From positions 32,017-96,016 of the forward strand of contig CAYJOR010000004.1 in assembly GCA_964371865.1 (NCBI GenBank): 64,000 nucleotides of DNA. The letters run 5' to 3'. Source of the stretch: CAYJAZ01 sp964371865 (lineage in GTDB: Bacteria; Desulfobacterota; Desulfovibrionia; Desulfovibrionales; Desulfovibrionaceae). Made by a program: the position numbers and the translations under genes. Positions 1-8,335 of this stretch are shown piece after piece. Under the pieces are notes generated by a model. It was not told the origin of the DNA. It did no database searches and saw only the letters and a program-made list of their open reading frames with translations. Numbering within the stretch: the first letter of the stretch is position 1; the number at the start of each line of letters is the position of its first letter.

Positions 1-1228
1 AAACAACAGCCTTTCCTCTATGCTTGAGGAGGCTTTCAGTTGCGGCAGATGCCTTGATAACTGCTCCAGAAGGTGCCAAATTACCATGTAAAACTGTCAT
101 TGAACTGTAATGTGAGATAGGATTATCAAGCGGGCGAATAACTTCAGGGTTCCAATTATGCGCTTTTTGTAGATTTTCGCCTAATGTTTTACCGTTCACA
201 GTCATTACATCAAGGTTTAGTTCTTTGCTTATAGTTTGCATGATAGCAGGAACACCGCCGGCGTTATGTAAATCTTCCATTAAAAATCTACCGGCAGGAA
301 GCAAGTCAACAATAACGGGTACACTTTTTGAAAGGCTTGAAATATCGTCTAAACTTAAATCAATGCCGGCTCTTCCAGCCATTGCAATAAAGTGCACTGC
401 AGCATTTGTTGAACCACCAAGAGCCATAAAAGTTGTGATAGCATTATAAAAATGCTGCTTGGTGATAAGATTTGATGGCTTATATTTATCTAATCCTGCC
501 ATTTCTACAATTCTTTCACCGCAGTCTGCTGCCATGCGAGCGTGCGAAGAGTCAACAGCCGGAATTGTTACCGCATGAGGAAGGGTAAGACCTAAAGCTT
601 CTATAATACATGTCATAGTTGAAGCTGTTCCCATAGTATTACATGTGCCATGAGAACGGCAAATGCGCTCTTCAAGTTCTTCCCAATCTTCTTCAGTAAT
701 TGTGCCGGCTCTTAGTTCATCCCAATACTTTCTTGTATGTGTGCCTGCGCCTATTGTAACATTGTGCCAATTACTATTAAGCATTGGCCCAGCCGGCATA
801 AAAATCATTGGAATATCGACACTTAATGCGCCCATGATTAAGCCAACAGTTGTTTTATCGCAACCACCCATAAGCACAACAGCATCAAGAGGGTGTGCAC
901 GTATCATTTCCTCAACTTGCATAGCAAGAAGGTTACGGTAAATCATAGATGTAGGTTTTATCATTACCTCGCCAAGACCAAGAACTGGAATTTCAGCCGG
1001 AAAACCGCCAGCACTCCAAACACCACGTCTTACATCGTCTGCTCTTTGCTTGAGATGACCATGACATGTGCTAAATTCATCCCAGCTATTAATAAGCCCA
1101 ATAACAGGTTTTCCAATAAAGTCTTTGCGCCTAAACCCTAATTGTAATGTACGTTGACGGTGAGCTGAACCTCGCATACTTTTTTGTTCATACCAACGAG
1201 CACTTCTTAAGTTTTTTTTCTCTGACAT
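1..1228 (-). CDS. IlvD/Edd family dehydratase, truncated by the window edge
   Basis: The reverse strand reads as one open frame of about 409 codons that starts at 1228 and runs off the left edge. An AGGAG at 1235-1239 precedes the ATG. The protein carries the three cysteine motifs expected for the iron-sulfur cluster of this family: STCHGH near residue 54, GGCDKTT near residue 120 and SHGTCNTMGTAS near residue 190. Known members dehydrate dihydroxy acids (IlvD) or sugar acids (Edd and pentonate/hexonate dehydratases). The N-terminus, beginning MSEKKNLRSARWYEQ and continuing with a RGSAHRQR stretch, looks more like sugar-acid dehydratases than biosynthetic IlvD; this is an impression from reading. 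No branched-chain amino acid genes are nearby, and the promoter holds a double operator, which fits a catabolic gene. Exact substrate unknown. Confidence 0.85.
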   Translation of the reverse strand, partial: MSEKKNLRSARWYEQKSMRGSAHRQRTLQLGFRRKDFIGKPVIGLINSWDEFSTCHGHLKQRADDVRRGVWSAGGFPAEIPVLGLGEVMIKPTSMIYRNLLAMQVEEMIRAHPLDAVVLMGGCDKTTVGLIMGALSVDIPMIFMPAGPMLNSNWHNVTIGAGTHTRKYWDELRAGTITEEDWEELEERICRSHGTCNTMGTASTMTCIIEALGLTLPHAVTIPAVDSSHARMAADCGERIVEMAGLDKYKPSNLITKQHFYNAITTFMALGGSTNAAVHFIAMAGRAGIDLSLDDISSLSKSVPVIVDLLPAGRFLMEDLHNAGGVPAIMQTISKELNLDVMTVNGKTLGENLQKAHNWNPEVIRPLDNPISHYSSMTVLHGNLAPSGAVIKASAATESLLKHRGKAVV

Positions 1229-1288
1229 TTTATTCTCCTGAATGTTCCAATAGTTATAACGAGTAGTACAGAATTATATTTATAGAGT

Positions 1289-1334
1289 GTTTCATTATCT
1301 TGAACTTTGGTTCATTATTTTGAACTTAGGTTCA
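1289..1334. promoter_or_regulatory. Double palindromic operator upstream of the dehydratase
   Basis: TGAACTTTGGTTCA (1301-1314) and TGAACTTAGGTTCA (1321-1334) are inverted repeats of the form TGAAC-N4-GTTCA, spaced exactly 20 bp centre to centre. The whole 20-bp period is repeated, and a third half-site (TTTCATTATC) lies one period to the left. It sits 70-110 bp upstream of the dehydratase start codon. Two same-face sites at about two helical turns are typical of cooperative repressor binding. The regulator is not in the window. The AT-rich stretch 1335-1560 holds nothing I can name. Confidence 0.6.
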
Positions 1335-1562
1335 TTATTATAAATTTTAAAAAATTTGTCAAGATAAAAAATAAACAATTACACAAAAAAACATTATATG
1401 TTTTTGGTTTATTTATCTTTTAACAATAAAAAGTGTTAGTGAGAATGTGAAAAAAAATAATAATATCAATAGATAGATGTTTTTTTCTGTGATCTATATT
1501 TTTTATAAAAAATATAGCATTATTATTTACGGTTTATATTTATGTATAGATGGTCGGGCGTG

Positions 1563-1787
1563 AGCGGAGTTGACACTGGAAGCTTTGAAACTGGCTACAG
1601 TTCAGGGTTTGATACCACTACAGAATACACTATGCAAAACGTTGATAATTTACATTTACTGGCGGAATTGCCTTAAGTATTGCTAAAGAGAATTTACAAT
1701 TCGATCTTGATTACAAACTTCAAGCTTCAAACTTTAGGGCGTAAAGGTAGTTATGCAGTATCAGCTATTTTCAGATATAAGTTCTAA
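1563..1787 (+). pseudogene. Remnant of an autotransporter beta-barrel end
   Basis: Short pieces in shifting frames resemble the barrel of the autotransporters found later in the window. FETGYSSGFD resembles the start of the barrel, TMQNVDNL resembles the MRNVDNF stretch near the end, a piece reads SIAKENLQFDLDYKLQAS, and the last codons read IFRYKF followed by TAA at 1785-1787. The intact genes end VGFTYKF. The middle of the barrel is missing and at least one frameshift is present, so this is a decayed, internally deleted copy. Confidence 0.7.
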
Positions 1788-1821
1788 GGTTTAGTATTTT
1801 AATTGCCTAAATTAATTATAA

Positions 1822-1856
1822 AAAGCCACTCTGTTTAAAACGGAGTGGCTTTATTT
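1822..1856 (+). terminator. Hairpin terminator after the autotransporter remnant
   Basis: A 10-bp stem (AAAGCCACTC at 1822-1831 with GAGTGGCTTT at 1843-1852) is followed by a T-rich tail. It probably served the now broken autotransporter gene to its left and could act in both directions. Confidence 0.6.
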
Positions 1857-1893
1857 GTTAGGAACAAACTCTAGCAGTAAGTTTATTGATAAC

Positions 1894-1982
1894 TTTTTTA
1901 AGGAAAGGGGGTGTGTGAGGGAGAAAAACTCATTTTTTTCAAAAGGGTGTTTTTCCCACAATGTGCTTTTCCCCCTTAAAAA
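1894..1982. repeat. Dispersed repeat, copy A (TTTTTTAAGGAAAGGGGG family)
   Basis: This copy begins with TTTTTTAAGGAAAGGGGG at 1894-1911. The same 18 bases occur at 5289-5306 and 8220-8237, each preceded by a TTGATAA- or TTGACAA-like stretch. A nested imperfect inverted repeat runs on to the CCCCCTTAAAAA at about 1970-1982. It directly follows the stop codon of the diguanylate cyclase on the minus strand, so it may also end that transcript. Confidence 0.6.
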
Positions 1983-3608
1983 TCATAAACTGGAATCACT
2001 TGAAGGTTCAATAACAGTGAGCATCATTTGATTTCTGCCACTTTTCTTTGCTTCATAGAGCATGTTGTCGGCTTCTTTAACAATTTCAGATATGCTTGTA
2101 GCATTCGTGATATGTGAATAGTAGGCCATACCTATACTAATAGTGATTATATTTGAAACTTCTGAGCCTTTATGCTCAAGTTTATATTCGGCAAGTTTAT
2201 TAATAAGCTGTTGTACTTTGTGTTTTGCTTCGTCTAAAGTTTTATTTTTCACAGCCAGAATAAACTCTTCACCGCCGTAACGAGCGACAAATACATCATC
2301 GTCTTGACTCAATTCACGAAGAATTTTACCCATAATTACAAGTATTTCATCACCTTTAACATGCCCGTAGATATCATTGTATTGCTTGAAGAAGTCAATA
2401 TCCAATACCACAAAAGCAAGGTGACTTTTTGTCTCGATAATATTTTGAAAATTAGTTTCAAAATAATGTCTTAATCCTGCACGATTATTTACATTTGTAA
2501 GTTCATCTGTACGTGAAACTTGCTTTAGCTTTCGTGTGTATTCGTTTTTCATAGTTTCGTCATTGAAGATATAGAAAAAGCCGTGCAGTTGATTGAAGAC
2601 ATCGTAAATAGTGCTCTTTTCAACAGAGAAAAATCTTGAAGAATCATCTTTTTTCATTTCACATTCAATAATACCTTCTAATGTGTCTTCCATAGATATA
2701 TCGATAGTGAAAAAATTTGTGCTAAATTTTTTTAAATCAAAACTTTCTGTATTTTGTATTCCAAAAATATGATCAAAATTGTTATTTGAACTAACTAGTT
2801 TAAGGTCATTTGATAGTATAATCATAGGAAAAGGTAAGTGATCTATAAGAGTTTTAAACTCTGCATGAGTATTCCAAATATCTGTCACATCACGAGCAAG
2901 TCCAACAGTACCAAGAGTTTCGCCACGTCTTCCAATAATTGCGGATTTATAAGTTTTGAGTTGGCGTAACTCATCACCAATCTTAACTTTTTCGTCAAAC
3001 AAAAAGGTTTTTTGTTCTTTTATAACAATTTCTTCTGTTTCCATACATACAAATTCACCTTTTTGATATTCTTCATAATCCAAGTCCCAAATATAGTAAT
3101 GCCCTCTATCTTTTATTTGTTCTTTAGTTTTATTTACGGTTTTACAAAAACTATTATTTACTTTAATATGAGCACCTATTACATCTTTATACCATATTAA
3201 GTCGGGAACACTGTCAATTAGAGTATCTAGTTGTTTTGCTGAAAGTTCAGCATCTAGCACGTCTCTCATTCTTAGGAGGAATTGCTTTATTCTATATTCA
3301 AATAAGGAAGTTTCATCGTCGAGCCAAATGTCAAAGAATTTTTCTTTATGTGCTATTTCAGCAATATTTTGCATCTTGCATATAAGAACAACTACACTAT
3401 ATGAGGCTTTTATGGAAAGAATATTGTCAATTTCATCAAGTATTGTTTCATCAATTATAATAACATCTGCACTACTATAAGAAGTAGTAGTTTTGACATC
3501 TGCTATCTCTGGAAAAACTGCAAGTCTTTTTATCTCTTCAACTTGATTGATAAAGTTTATGACTTTACTATTTCCTAGCACAGCTATTTTTAAATTATAC
3601 TTGTCCAT
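1983..3608 (-). CDS. PAS-PAS-GGDEF diguanylate cyclase
   Basis: This 541-residue cytoplasmic protein should make cyclic di-GMP from two GTP. The first 120 residues resemble a degenerate receiver-like region. A PAS domain follows at about 123-245 (SVPDLIWYKD, then a GTVGLARDVTD end), then a second PAS-like region at about 250-360, and a GGDEF domain at about 375-530. The active-site loop is intact as GGEEF (residues 445-449), and DIDFFKQYND supplies the metal-binding aspartate. No RxxD inhibitory site is seen at the expected distance before GGEEF, so product feedback may be weak. No transmembrane helix is evident. The start codon at 3608 has an AAGG 6 bases upstream. It stands alone, with terminator-like sequences on both sides. 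Confidence 0.9.
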   Translation of the reverse strand: MDKYNLKIAVLGNSKVINFINQVEEIKRLAVFPEIADVKTTTSYSSADVIIIDETILDEIDNILSIKASYSVVVLICKMQNIAEIAHKEKFFDIWLDDETSLFEYRIKQFLLRMRDVLDAELSAKQLDTLIDSVPDLIWYKDVIGAHIKVNNSFCKTVNKTKEQIKDRGHYYIWDLDYEEYQKGEFVCMETEEIVIKEQKTFLFDEKVKIGDELRQLKTYKSAIIGRRGETLGTVGLARDVTDIWNTHAEFKTLIDHLPFPMIILSNDLKLVSSNNNFDHIFGIQNTESFDLKKFSTNFFTIDISMEDTLEGIIECEMKKDDSSRFFSVEKSTIYDVFNQLHGFFYIFNDETMKNEYTRKLKQVSRTDELTNVNNRAGLRHYFETNFQNIIETKSHLAFVVLDIDFFKQYNDIYGHVKGDEILVIMGKILRELSQDDDVFVARYGGEEFILAVKNKTLDEAKHKVQQLINKLAEYKLEHKGSEVSNIITISIGMAYYSHITNATSISEIVKEADNMLYEAKKSGRNQMMLTVIEPSSDSSL

Positions 3609-3704
3609 ACTAACCTTCCAATCATTTACTTGAGTAAATGGTTACGCTTTAAAACTAATCTAGTATAGTTTCTTTTCAATTAATAGTCAAATTCTACTTT
3701 AAAG

Positions 3705-3765
3705 AAAAAAGCAGTTAGGATTGACTTTTGGGCTAACCATAAAGTTAGATCTTAACTGCTTTTAA
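3705..3765. terminator. Hairpin between the MFS and GGDEF genes
   Basis: AAAAGCAGTTA (3707-3717) pairs with TAACTGCTTTT (3753-3763), flanked by A and T runs. It lies downstream of the MFS gene and upstream of the GGDEF gene on the same strand and looks like a factor-independent terminator for the MFS transcript. Confidence 0.5.
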
Positions 3766-3817
3766 GAAAAGGGAAGTTTGAAGGAGAAAGTTTTATTCTT
3801 ATAATGTATCTATCAGT

Positions 3818-5083
3818 TTAAATAAGTTGACCATCTTTTTCTTTTAAAAAGAAAGTTCCTACAAAGGCTAAACCCGTACATAGAAGAAAGAGCATGCAAA
3901 TTGGTTGAAACATTTCAGCGGATAATTTATCAACAAATCCGGCTTTGTCGAGTATAATTCCTATTGCCGGCTGCATGATAGCTGAACCCGCCATACTGAT
4001 TGAGTATACGAGGCCATTCGCTGTGCTCGCAATGTTTTTTGCGTAAAGTTCACGAGCCGCTGCCATATAAAGGCCGGCCGGAGCTGTAATTACTACTGAT
4101 AAAGCAATTCCCCAAGCATAGAGTTCATATTTTGTAAAGCTTCCATTTCTCATGTATAGATACGCAAAGATTGAGAATAAAGCAGCATTTGCAAGAATAA
4201 TCACCATTTTTCTAGATGATGATTTTTGTGCTATTGTAGCAAAAATAATCGGTGTAAAAATAGTGATTCCTGCCGCAATACTTAATAGTGAACTCATTTC
4301 ATTACGTGTAAGAGCACCAACTTCTGTGTAATATAAACCGGCCCAAAGTCCTACAAATCCAAATAAAATCGCAGCATTAGCTGAAAAAACTAAGGCGATA
4401 ATCCAGAAATTTGATTTTTTCACTACTAATTTTATTGAGTCAGCTATTGATATCTTTTCTTCAGTATTTTCTGCCACTTGTTTCACTTCTTTTACTTGTG
4501 ATTGACTTGAATCAGAATCCTTTAAGAAAATCCAAGTGACTACAGTGAGAGCAGCCGTCACTACAAAAAGACCTTGAGAAGAAACTCTCCAACCAAAGTT
4601 TTCAACAATATACGAAAGTGGCATACCCGCAAGCATAGAACCAATACCAACAGCAACAGCTAAAACTGATGATATTATAATCGTATAAGCTTTTTTATTA
4701 AACCAGTTTGCAAGTACTTTATACGCCGGCATTAGAATAAGCGCGCAACCTACGCCAACACAGAGCCTTCCCATAAACACAACGGTACTACCAGTGCCTA
4801 CAGCAAAAAGAAAAGTACCTATTGATGTGCATAACAGAGCGAAAGTCATAAGTTTTTTTGGTGATACTTTATCCGATAAAATTCCGCTTGGAATTTGTAA
4901 GAAAGCATAAGGATAAAAATATGCAGATGCCAATAATCCCATAAACGCTGCGTTTACACCTAAATCCGTCATCATTGCATTCGACATAACAGCCGGACTC
5001 ATACGGTGAAAGATTACAATAGTATAAGCCAAAATACAGATAGTTAAGATAAACCATCTGTATGAAGAAGTTTTAGATTCCAT
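3818..5083 (-). CDS. MFS transporter
   Basis: This 421-residue, strongly hydrophobic protein has about 12 membrane segments, the usual length for the major facilitator superfamily. The first-loop motif reads GILSDKVSPKK, a version of the GxxxDrxgrR signature placed as in GlpT/UhpC and anion:cation symporter members. A hydrophilic loop (residues about 195-215, rich in E, K and V) separates the two six-helix halves. The start at 5083 follows a good GGAG. It is transcribed with the dehydrogenases but separated from them by a terminator and a dispersed repeat, so it is probably its own unit. Sugar-acid or other organic-anion uptake is possible given the dehydratase 2.6 kb away, but the substrate is unproven. 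Confidence 0.8.
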   Translation of the reverse strand: MESKTSSYRWFILTICILAYTIVIFHRMSPAVMSNAMMTDLGVNAAFMGLLASAYFYPYAFLQIPSGILSDKVSPKKLMTFALLCTSIGTFLFAVGTGSTVVFMGRLCVGVGCALILMPAYKVLANWFNKKAYTIIISSVLAVAVGIGSMLAGMPLSYIVENFGWRVSSQGLFVVTAALTVVTWIFLKDSDSSQSQVKEVKQVAENTEEKISIADSIKLVVKKSNFWIIALVFSANAAILFGFVGLWAGLYYTEVGALTRNEMSSLLSIAAGITIFTPIIFATIAQKSSSRKMVIILANAALFSIFAYLYMRNGSFTKYELYAWGIALSVVITAPAGLYMAAARELYAKNIASTANGLVYSISMAGSAIMQPAIGIILDKAGFVDKLSAEMFQPICMLFLLCTGLAFVGTFFLKEKDGQLI

Positions 5084-5111
5084 TAATACTCCATTTATTT
5101 TTTTGCTTTAT

Positions 5112-5266
5112 CTAGGTGAGTTTCTAAATTAATTCTTTTACCTTTTGAGTATCGTAATAGTAATTTTTTATTTCAAATAGCGTATATTTTGGTGTGCTCC
5201 GGTCATAAAAAATGACTTATTCATTATTGAGAGAGCAAAATGTTCTAATTTAGAAACATAGTTTAG
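5112..5266. repeat. Palindromic MITE-like element, copy 1
   Basis: The left end CTAGGTGAGTTTCTAAATTA and the right end, read in reverse as TAAACTATGTTTCTAAATTA, form terminal inverted repeats about 150 bp apart. Three more copies of the family lie at 19445-19593, 35974-36128 and 43319-43474. No open frame is present inside. It fills most of the space between the MFS gene and the end of the aldehyde dehydrogenase gene. Confidence 0.65.
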
Positions 5267-5288
5267 CTTATAGAATTGTTGATAATTA

Positions 5289-5318
5289 TTTTTTAAGGAA
5301 AGGGGGAGTTTCTCCCCC
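5289..5318 (-). terminator. Terminator of the dehydrogenase pair, within dispersed repeat copy C
   Basis: GGGGGAG (5302-5308), a 3-base loop and CTCCCCC (5312-5318) form a perfect GC-rich hairpin. Read on the minus strand it is followed by TTTCCTT. It lies 25-55 bases past the aldehyde dehydrogenase stop. The first 18 bases (5289-5306) are the dispersed TTTTTTAAGGAAAGGGGG sequence also seen at 1894 and 8220. Confidence 0.65.
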
Positions 5319-5342
5319 TCATCTTCAGAGAATGAAAGCTAA

Positions 5343-6779
5343 TTAAAATCTTTTCGTTGTTTGAACGCTAATCCACTTTTCAACGGTGAACTTTTCCATA
5401 ACCCATTTGCCGTTAAATCGACCAACACCAGACTCTTTATTGCCACCGAACATTACATGCGGTTCATCGTTGATAGATTGATCATTTACGTGTACCATGC
5501 CTGATTTTATTTGTTTGGCAACTTGCATACCGTGGTATAAATCAGAGGTGAAGACACTTCCGCTTAGTCCGTAGCAAGAATCGTTAGCAAGTGCAATAGC
5601 TTCTTCCTCATCTTTAGCGCGGATAAGGCAGCAAACAGGACCAAATACTTCATTAACCGCCGCCGGCATATCGTTGGTAACTTCTGTGAAAATCCAAGGT
5701 GAAATATTATTACCTACAGTTTTTCCTTCTAAAGCAACAACCGCCGTAGTGCCTTCCATCGCCTTGATAAAACCTTCAACACTTTTCACTTGTGAACTAC
5801 TAATGATAGGTCCAAGGAAAGTATTAGGATCGGCAGGGTCGCCAACAGGGAGGTGTTTTGCTTTTTCAATGAAAGATTTAGCAAACTCATCGTATTTTGA
5901 ATCAATAATAATAATACGATTTAATGCCATACATACTTGCCCTTGGTTGAAGAATGCACCAAAAACAGCCGCAGAAGTTGCATCGTCTATGTTAGCATCT
6001 TCAAGAACTATCATGGCATTATTTCCGCCTAGTTCAAGCGAAACGTCTTTAATCATACCACCGGCTACTGCTCCAATACGCTTACCAACATCGGTTGACC
6101 CCGTGAACGAGATAAGGCTTGCTGTTGGGTGAGCTACAAGATAATCACCAATTTCAGCACCACTACCGGCAATAACGTTTAATAAACCTTTTGGCATGCC
6201 GGCTTTTTCAAAGAAATCTGCAATTAAGAATGCAGATGCGGGAGTATCAGTTGCAGGTTTTAAAACTACGGCATTACCTGATGCAATTGCAGGAATAACA
6301 GAGCGCATTGCAAGAACTAAAGGTACGTTCCAAGGTGCAATAACAGTTATAACGCCCTTTGCTTCACGTATAATATAATTTTCTTTTCCAGGAATATTTG
6401 AAGGAAGAATTTTTCCTTCCATCATATAAGGAATACGTGTTGCTTCACGTACAATTTTTAGACTTGTATAAAATTCAAAGTTTTTTTTAGGAGCAATAAA
6501 GCCTCCCTCTTCTGTGAGAGTTGCATAGATATTTTCTTTTGAGTCGATAATTGCTTGATAAAGTTTATCAAGATATTCGATTTTATGTTCCGGCGAAGTG
6601 TTAGCCCATTCTTTTTGAGCATTTGCAGCAGCTTCATAAGCAGCATCAACATCTTTTATTGACGCAGATTGATAACGATAAATTTCTTCACCTGTATAAG
6701 GATTAGTGTTTATCATTTCTCTTGAACCTGTTCCTGTTACCCATTCACCGTTAATGTATTGTTGAGGATAATGCTTCAT
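5343..6779 (-). CDS. NAD(P)-dependent aldehyde dehydrogenase, aromatic-aldehyde type
   Basis: This 478-residue enzyme oxidises an aldehyde to the acid. It has the normal family length and the expected signatures: APWNVP with the catalytic-site Asn, FTGSTDVGKRIG in the cofactor fold, LELGGNN with the general-base Glu, and NQGQVCMALNR with the nucleophilic Cys. The C-terminal NDEPHVMFGGNKESGVGRFNG pattern is the one I associate with benzaldehyde, vanillin and salicylaldehyde dehydrogenases. The ATG at 6779 has GGAG 9 bases upstream. It follows the alcohol dehydrogenase by 47 bases on the same strand, so the two probably turn an alcohol into an acid in two steps. The aryl substrate is inferred. 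Confidence 0.85.
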   Translation of the reverse strand: MKHYPQQYINGEWVTGTGSREMINTNPYTGEEIYRYQSASIKDVDAAYEAAANAQKEWANTSPEHKIEYLDKLYQAIIDSKENIYATLTEEGGFIAPKKNFEFYTSLKIVREATRIPYMMEGKILPSNIPGKENYIIREAKGVITVIAPWNVPLVLAMRSVIPAIASGNAVVLKPATDTPASAFLIADFFEKAGMPKGLLNVIAGSGAEIGDYLVAHPTASLISFTGSTDVGKRIGAVAGGMIKDVSLELGGNNAMIVLEDANIDDATSAAVFGAFFNQGQVCMALNRIIIIDSKYDEFAKSFIEKAKHLPVGDPADPNTFLGPIISSSQVKSVEGFIKAMEGTTAVVALEGKTVGNNISPWIFTEVTNDMPAAVNEVFGPVCCLIRAKDEEEAIALANDSCYGLSGSVFTSDLYHGMQVAKQIKSGMVHVNDQSINDEPHVMFGGNKESGVGRFNGKWVMEKFTVEKWISVQTTKRF

Positions 6780-6826
6780 TTTATTACTTCTCCAAAATTT
6801 TTTTATTGATTTTTATTGTATCTTTT

Positions 6827-7912
6827 TTACATAACCAAAACAGCTTTCACGCAAGAATGTGCTTCGTCAAAAGCTTTTTGTATATCTTTGAACTCGTAAT
6901 ATTTCACGAGTTTATCAATTGGGAATTGCCCTTTTTTATAATATTCAAGTAAGGCAGGAATGAACACTTGAGGAACTGAATCTCCCTCAACAACTCCAAG
7001 AAGTGATTTTGCATCACCCATAAGTTCAGTTTGAATATGAAAAGTGATGTCGCCGGTAGCACCCAAAACAACGGTTGAACCTCTAAAGCGAGTGCAATTC
7101 ATTGCTTTTCTTACAGATTCACCACTTCCTGTTGTGTCGATAGAGTAGTGGCAACCACCATTTGTAATACTTTTGATTTCAGCAACAATATCATCAACTT
7201 CTTTTGCGTTAATACAATGTGTTGCGCCTAATTCTTTTGCCATTTCAAGTTTCATTGGTGAAATATCAACAGCAATAATAGTTGTACAAACAGCTATCTT
7301 TGCCGCCATAATTGCGCTAAGTCCAACAGTTCCGCAGCCAATAATTGCTATACTTGAAGCCGGTTTTGGCTGTAGTCTATTCAAAACTGCGCCGGCACCT
7401 GTTTGTACACCACACCCTAAAGGTCCGATAAGGCCTAAATCAATATCTTTATCAACTTTATAAACGCTTTTTGTATCTACCACAATATAGTTAGCAAAGC
7501 CGGATTGTGCGAAGAATGTGTAAATAGTTTCATCGCCTTTTGAGATAATTGTTTTGCCGTTATTTGTTGTTCCGCCAAAGTTGATTTCGTTAAAACGCAT
7601 GCAAGCATAAGGATGCCCTTCATAGCAGTTGTCGCAACGTCCGCAAGAGCCATAGCTTACGCCAACATGATCGCCCTCTTCAAAACCGACAACCCCAGGA
7701 CCAACAGCTTCAATAATACCACTTGCTTCATGCCCCAAAACAATAGGCATTGGAGTTGGAATATGACCACGGCGAACTGCCTCATCGGTATGGCATACAC
7801 CACAAGAATGAACCTTTATAAGCACTTCGCCAAAACTCGGTGCTTCTAATTCTACTTCTTCTAGTGAAAATTGTGAATTAAGTCCTCGTGTTACAGCAGC
7901 AGTAATTTTCAT
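6827..7912 (-). CDS. Zinc-dependent alcohol dehydrogenase, aryl-alcohol type
   Basis: This 361-residue medium-chain dehydrogenase uses catalytic zinc ligands in GVCHTDE and GHEASG. The structural zinc site has four cysteines in the stretch GSCGRCDNCYEGHPYAC. The NAD-binding fold is GCGTVGLSA, followed by the aspartate of AVDIS. The overall pattern, including IGPLGCGVQTGAGAVLN, resembles benzyl-alcohol dehydrogenases of the XylB group. The ATG at 7912 has GGAG 7 bases upstream. It is the first gene of a two-gene unit with the aldehyde dehydrogenase and is divergent from a CprK-like regulator, with a long palindrome between them. Confidence 0.85.
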   Translation of the reverse strand: MKITAAVTRGLNSQFSLEEVELEAPSFGEVLIKVHSCGVCHTDEAVRRGHIPTPMPIVLGHEASGIIEAVGPGVVGFEEGDHVGVSYGSCGRCDNCYEGHPYACMRFNEINFGGTTNNGKTIISKGDETIYTFFAQSGFANYIVVDTKSVYKVDKDIDLGLIGPLGCGVQTGAGAVLNRLQPKPASSIAIIGCGTVGLSAIMAAKIAVCTTIIAVDISPMKLEMAKELGATHCINAKEVDDIVAEIKSITNGGCHYSIDTTGSGESVRKAMNCTRFRGSTVVLGATGDITFHIQTELMGDAKSLLGVVEGDSVPQVFIPALLEYYKKGQFPIDKLVKYYEFKDIQKAFDEAHSCVKAVLVM

Positions 7913-8036
7913 AATACACTCCTAAATGATTTTAACCTATAAAAATATAGCTTGTTTTGTACTGCAGAAATAAATCAAGTAAAAACTGATTCAAACTATA
8001 AGCCTAGGATTATAATGCACATTTTTTTATTTTTGT

Positions 8037-8056
8037 ACTGTCTTAGATAAGACAGT
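8037..8056. promoter_or_regulatory. Long palindrome between the alcohol dehydrogenase and a CprK-like regulator
   Basis: ACTGTCTTAGATAAGACAGT is two perfect 9-base half-sites around a central GA. It lies 125 bases upstream of the alcohol dehydrogenase start and 280 bases upstream of the regulator start. Its size and symmetry suit a Crp/Fnr dimer. The rest of 7913-8219 is AT-rich with no gene. Confidence 0.5.
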
Positions 8057-8219
8057 TTATAAGAAATCTTAAAAATTATTCTCGACAAGAATAGGAAAGT
8101 ATACTAAAAACATAAAAGATTTTTGAGTTGAATCACTTCATTTTAATTTATATGTATAAAGTATATTTCAAGAGTTGGCATATTCGTACCTTTCTAAGAT
8201 GTTGATTTGTTGACAATTG

Positions 8220-8298
8220 TTTTTTAAGGAAAGGGGGAGTTTGAGGAGGAAAACCTCATTTTTCCAAAAAGATGTGCTTTTTCCCCTCAAGAAGTCAT
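8220..8298. repeat. Dispersed repeat, copy B (TTTTTTAAGGAAAGGGGG family)
   Basis: The 18-base core is at 8220-8237. Similarity to the copy at 1894 continues for about 80 bases: both run through a GAGG/CCTC element, a TTTTCC stretch, a CCCC stretch and end near a CATAAA sequence. Here it lies just upstream of the CprK-like gene at 8336 rather than downstream of a gene, so it is not simply a terminator. Confidence 0.55.
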
Positions 8299-8335
8299 AA
8301 ATTAGAATGACGTGTGAGTTGAAGGACTATAGTAT

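Noticed and set aside
225..1141. Plus-strand open frames near the left edge
   Set aside because: They are shadows of the edge-truncated dehydratase on the minus strand, whose three cysteine motifs are clear.
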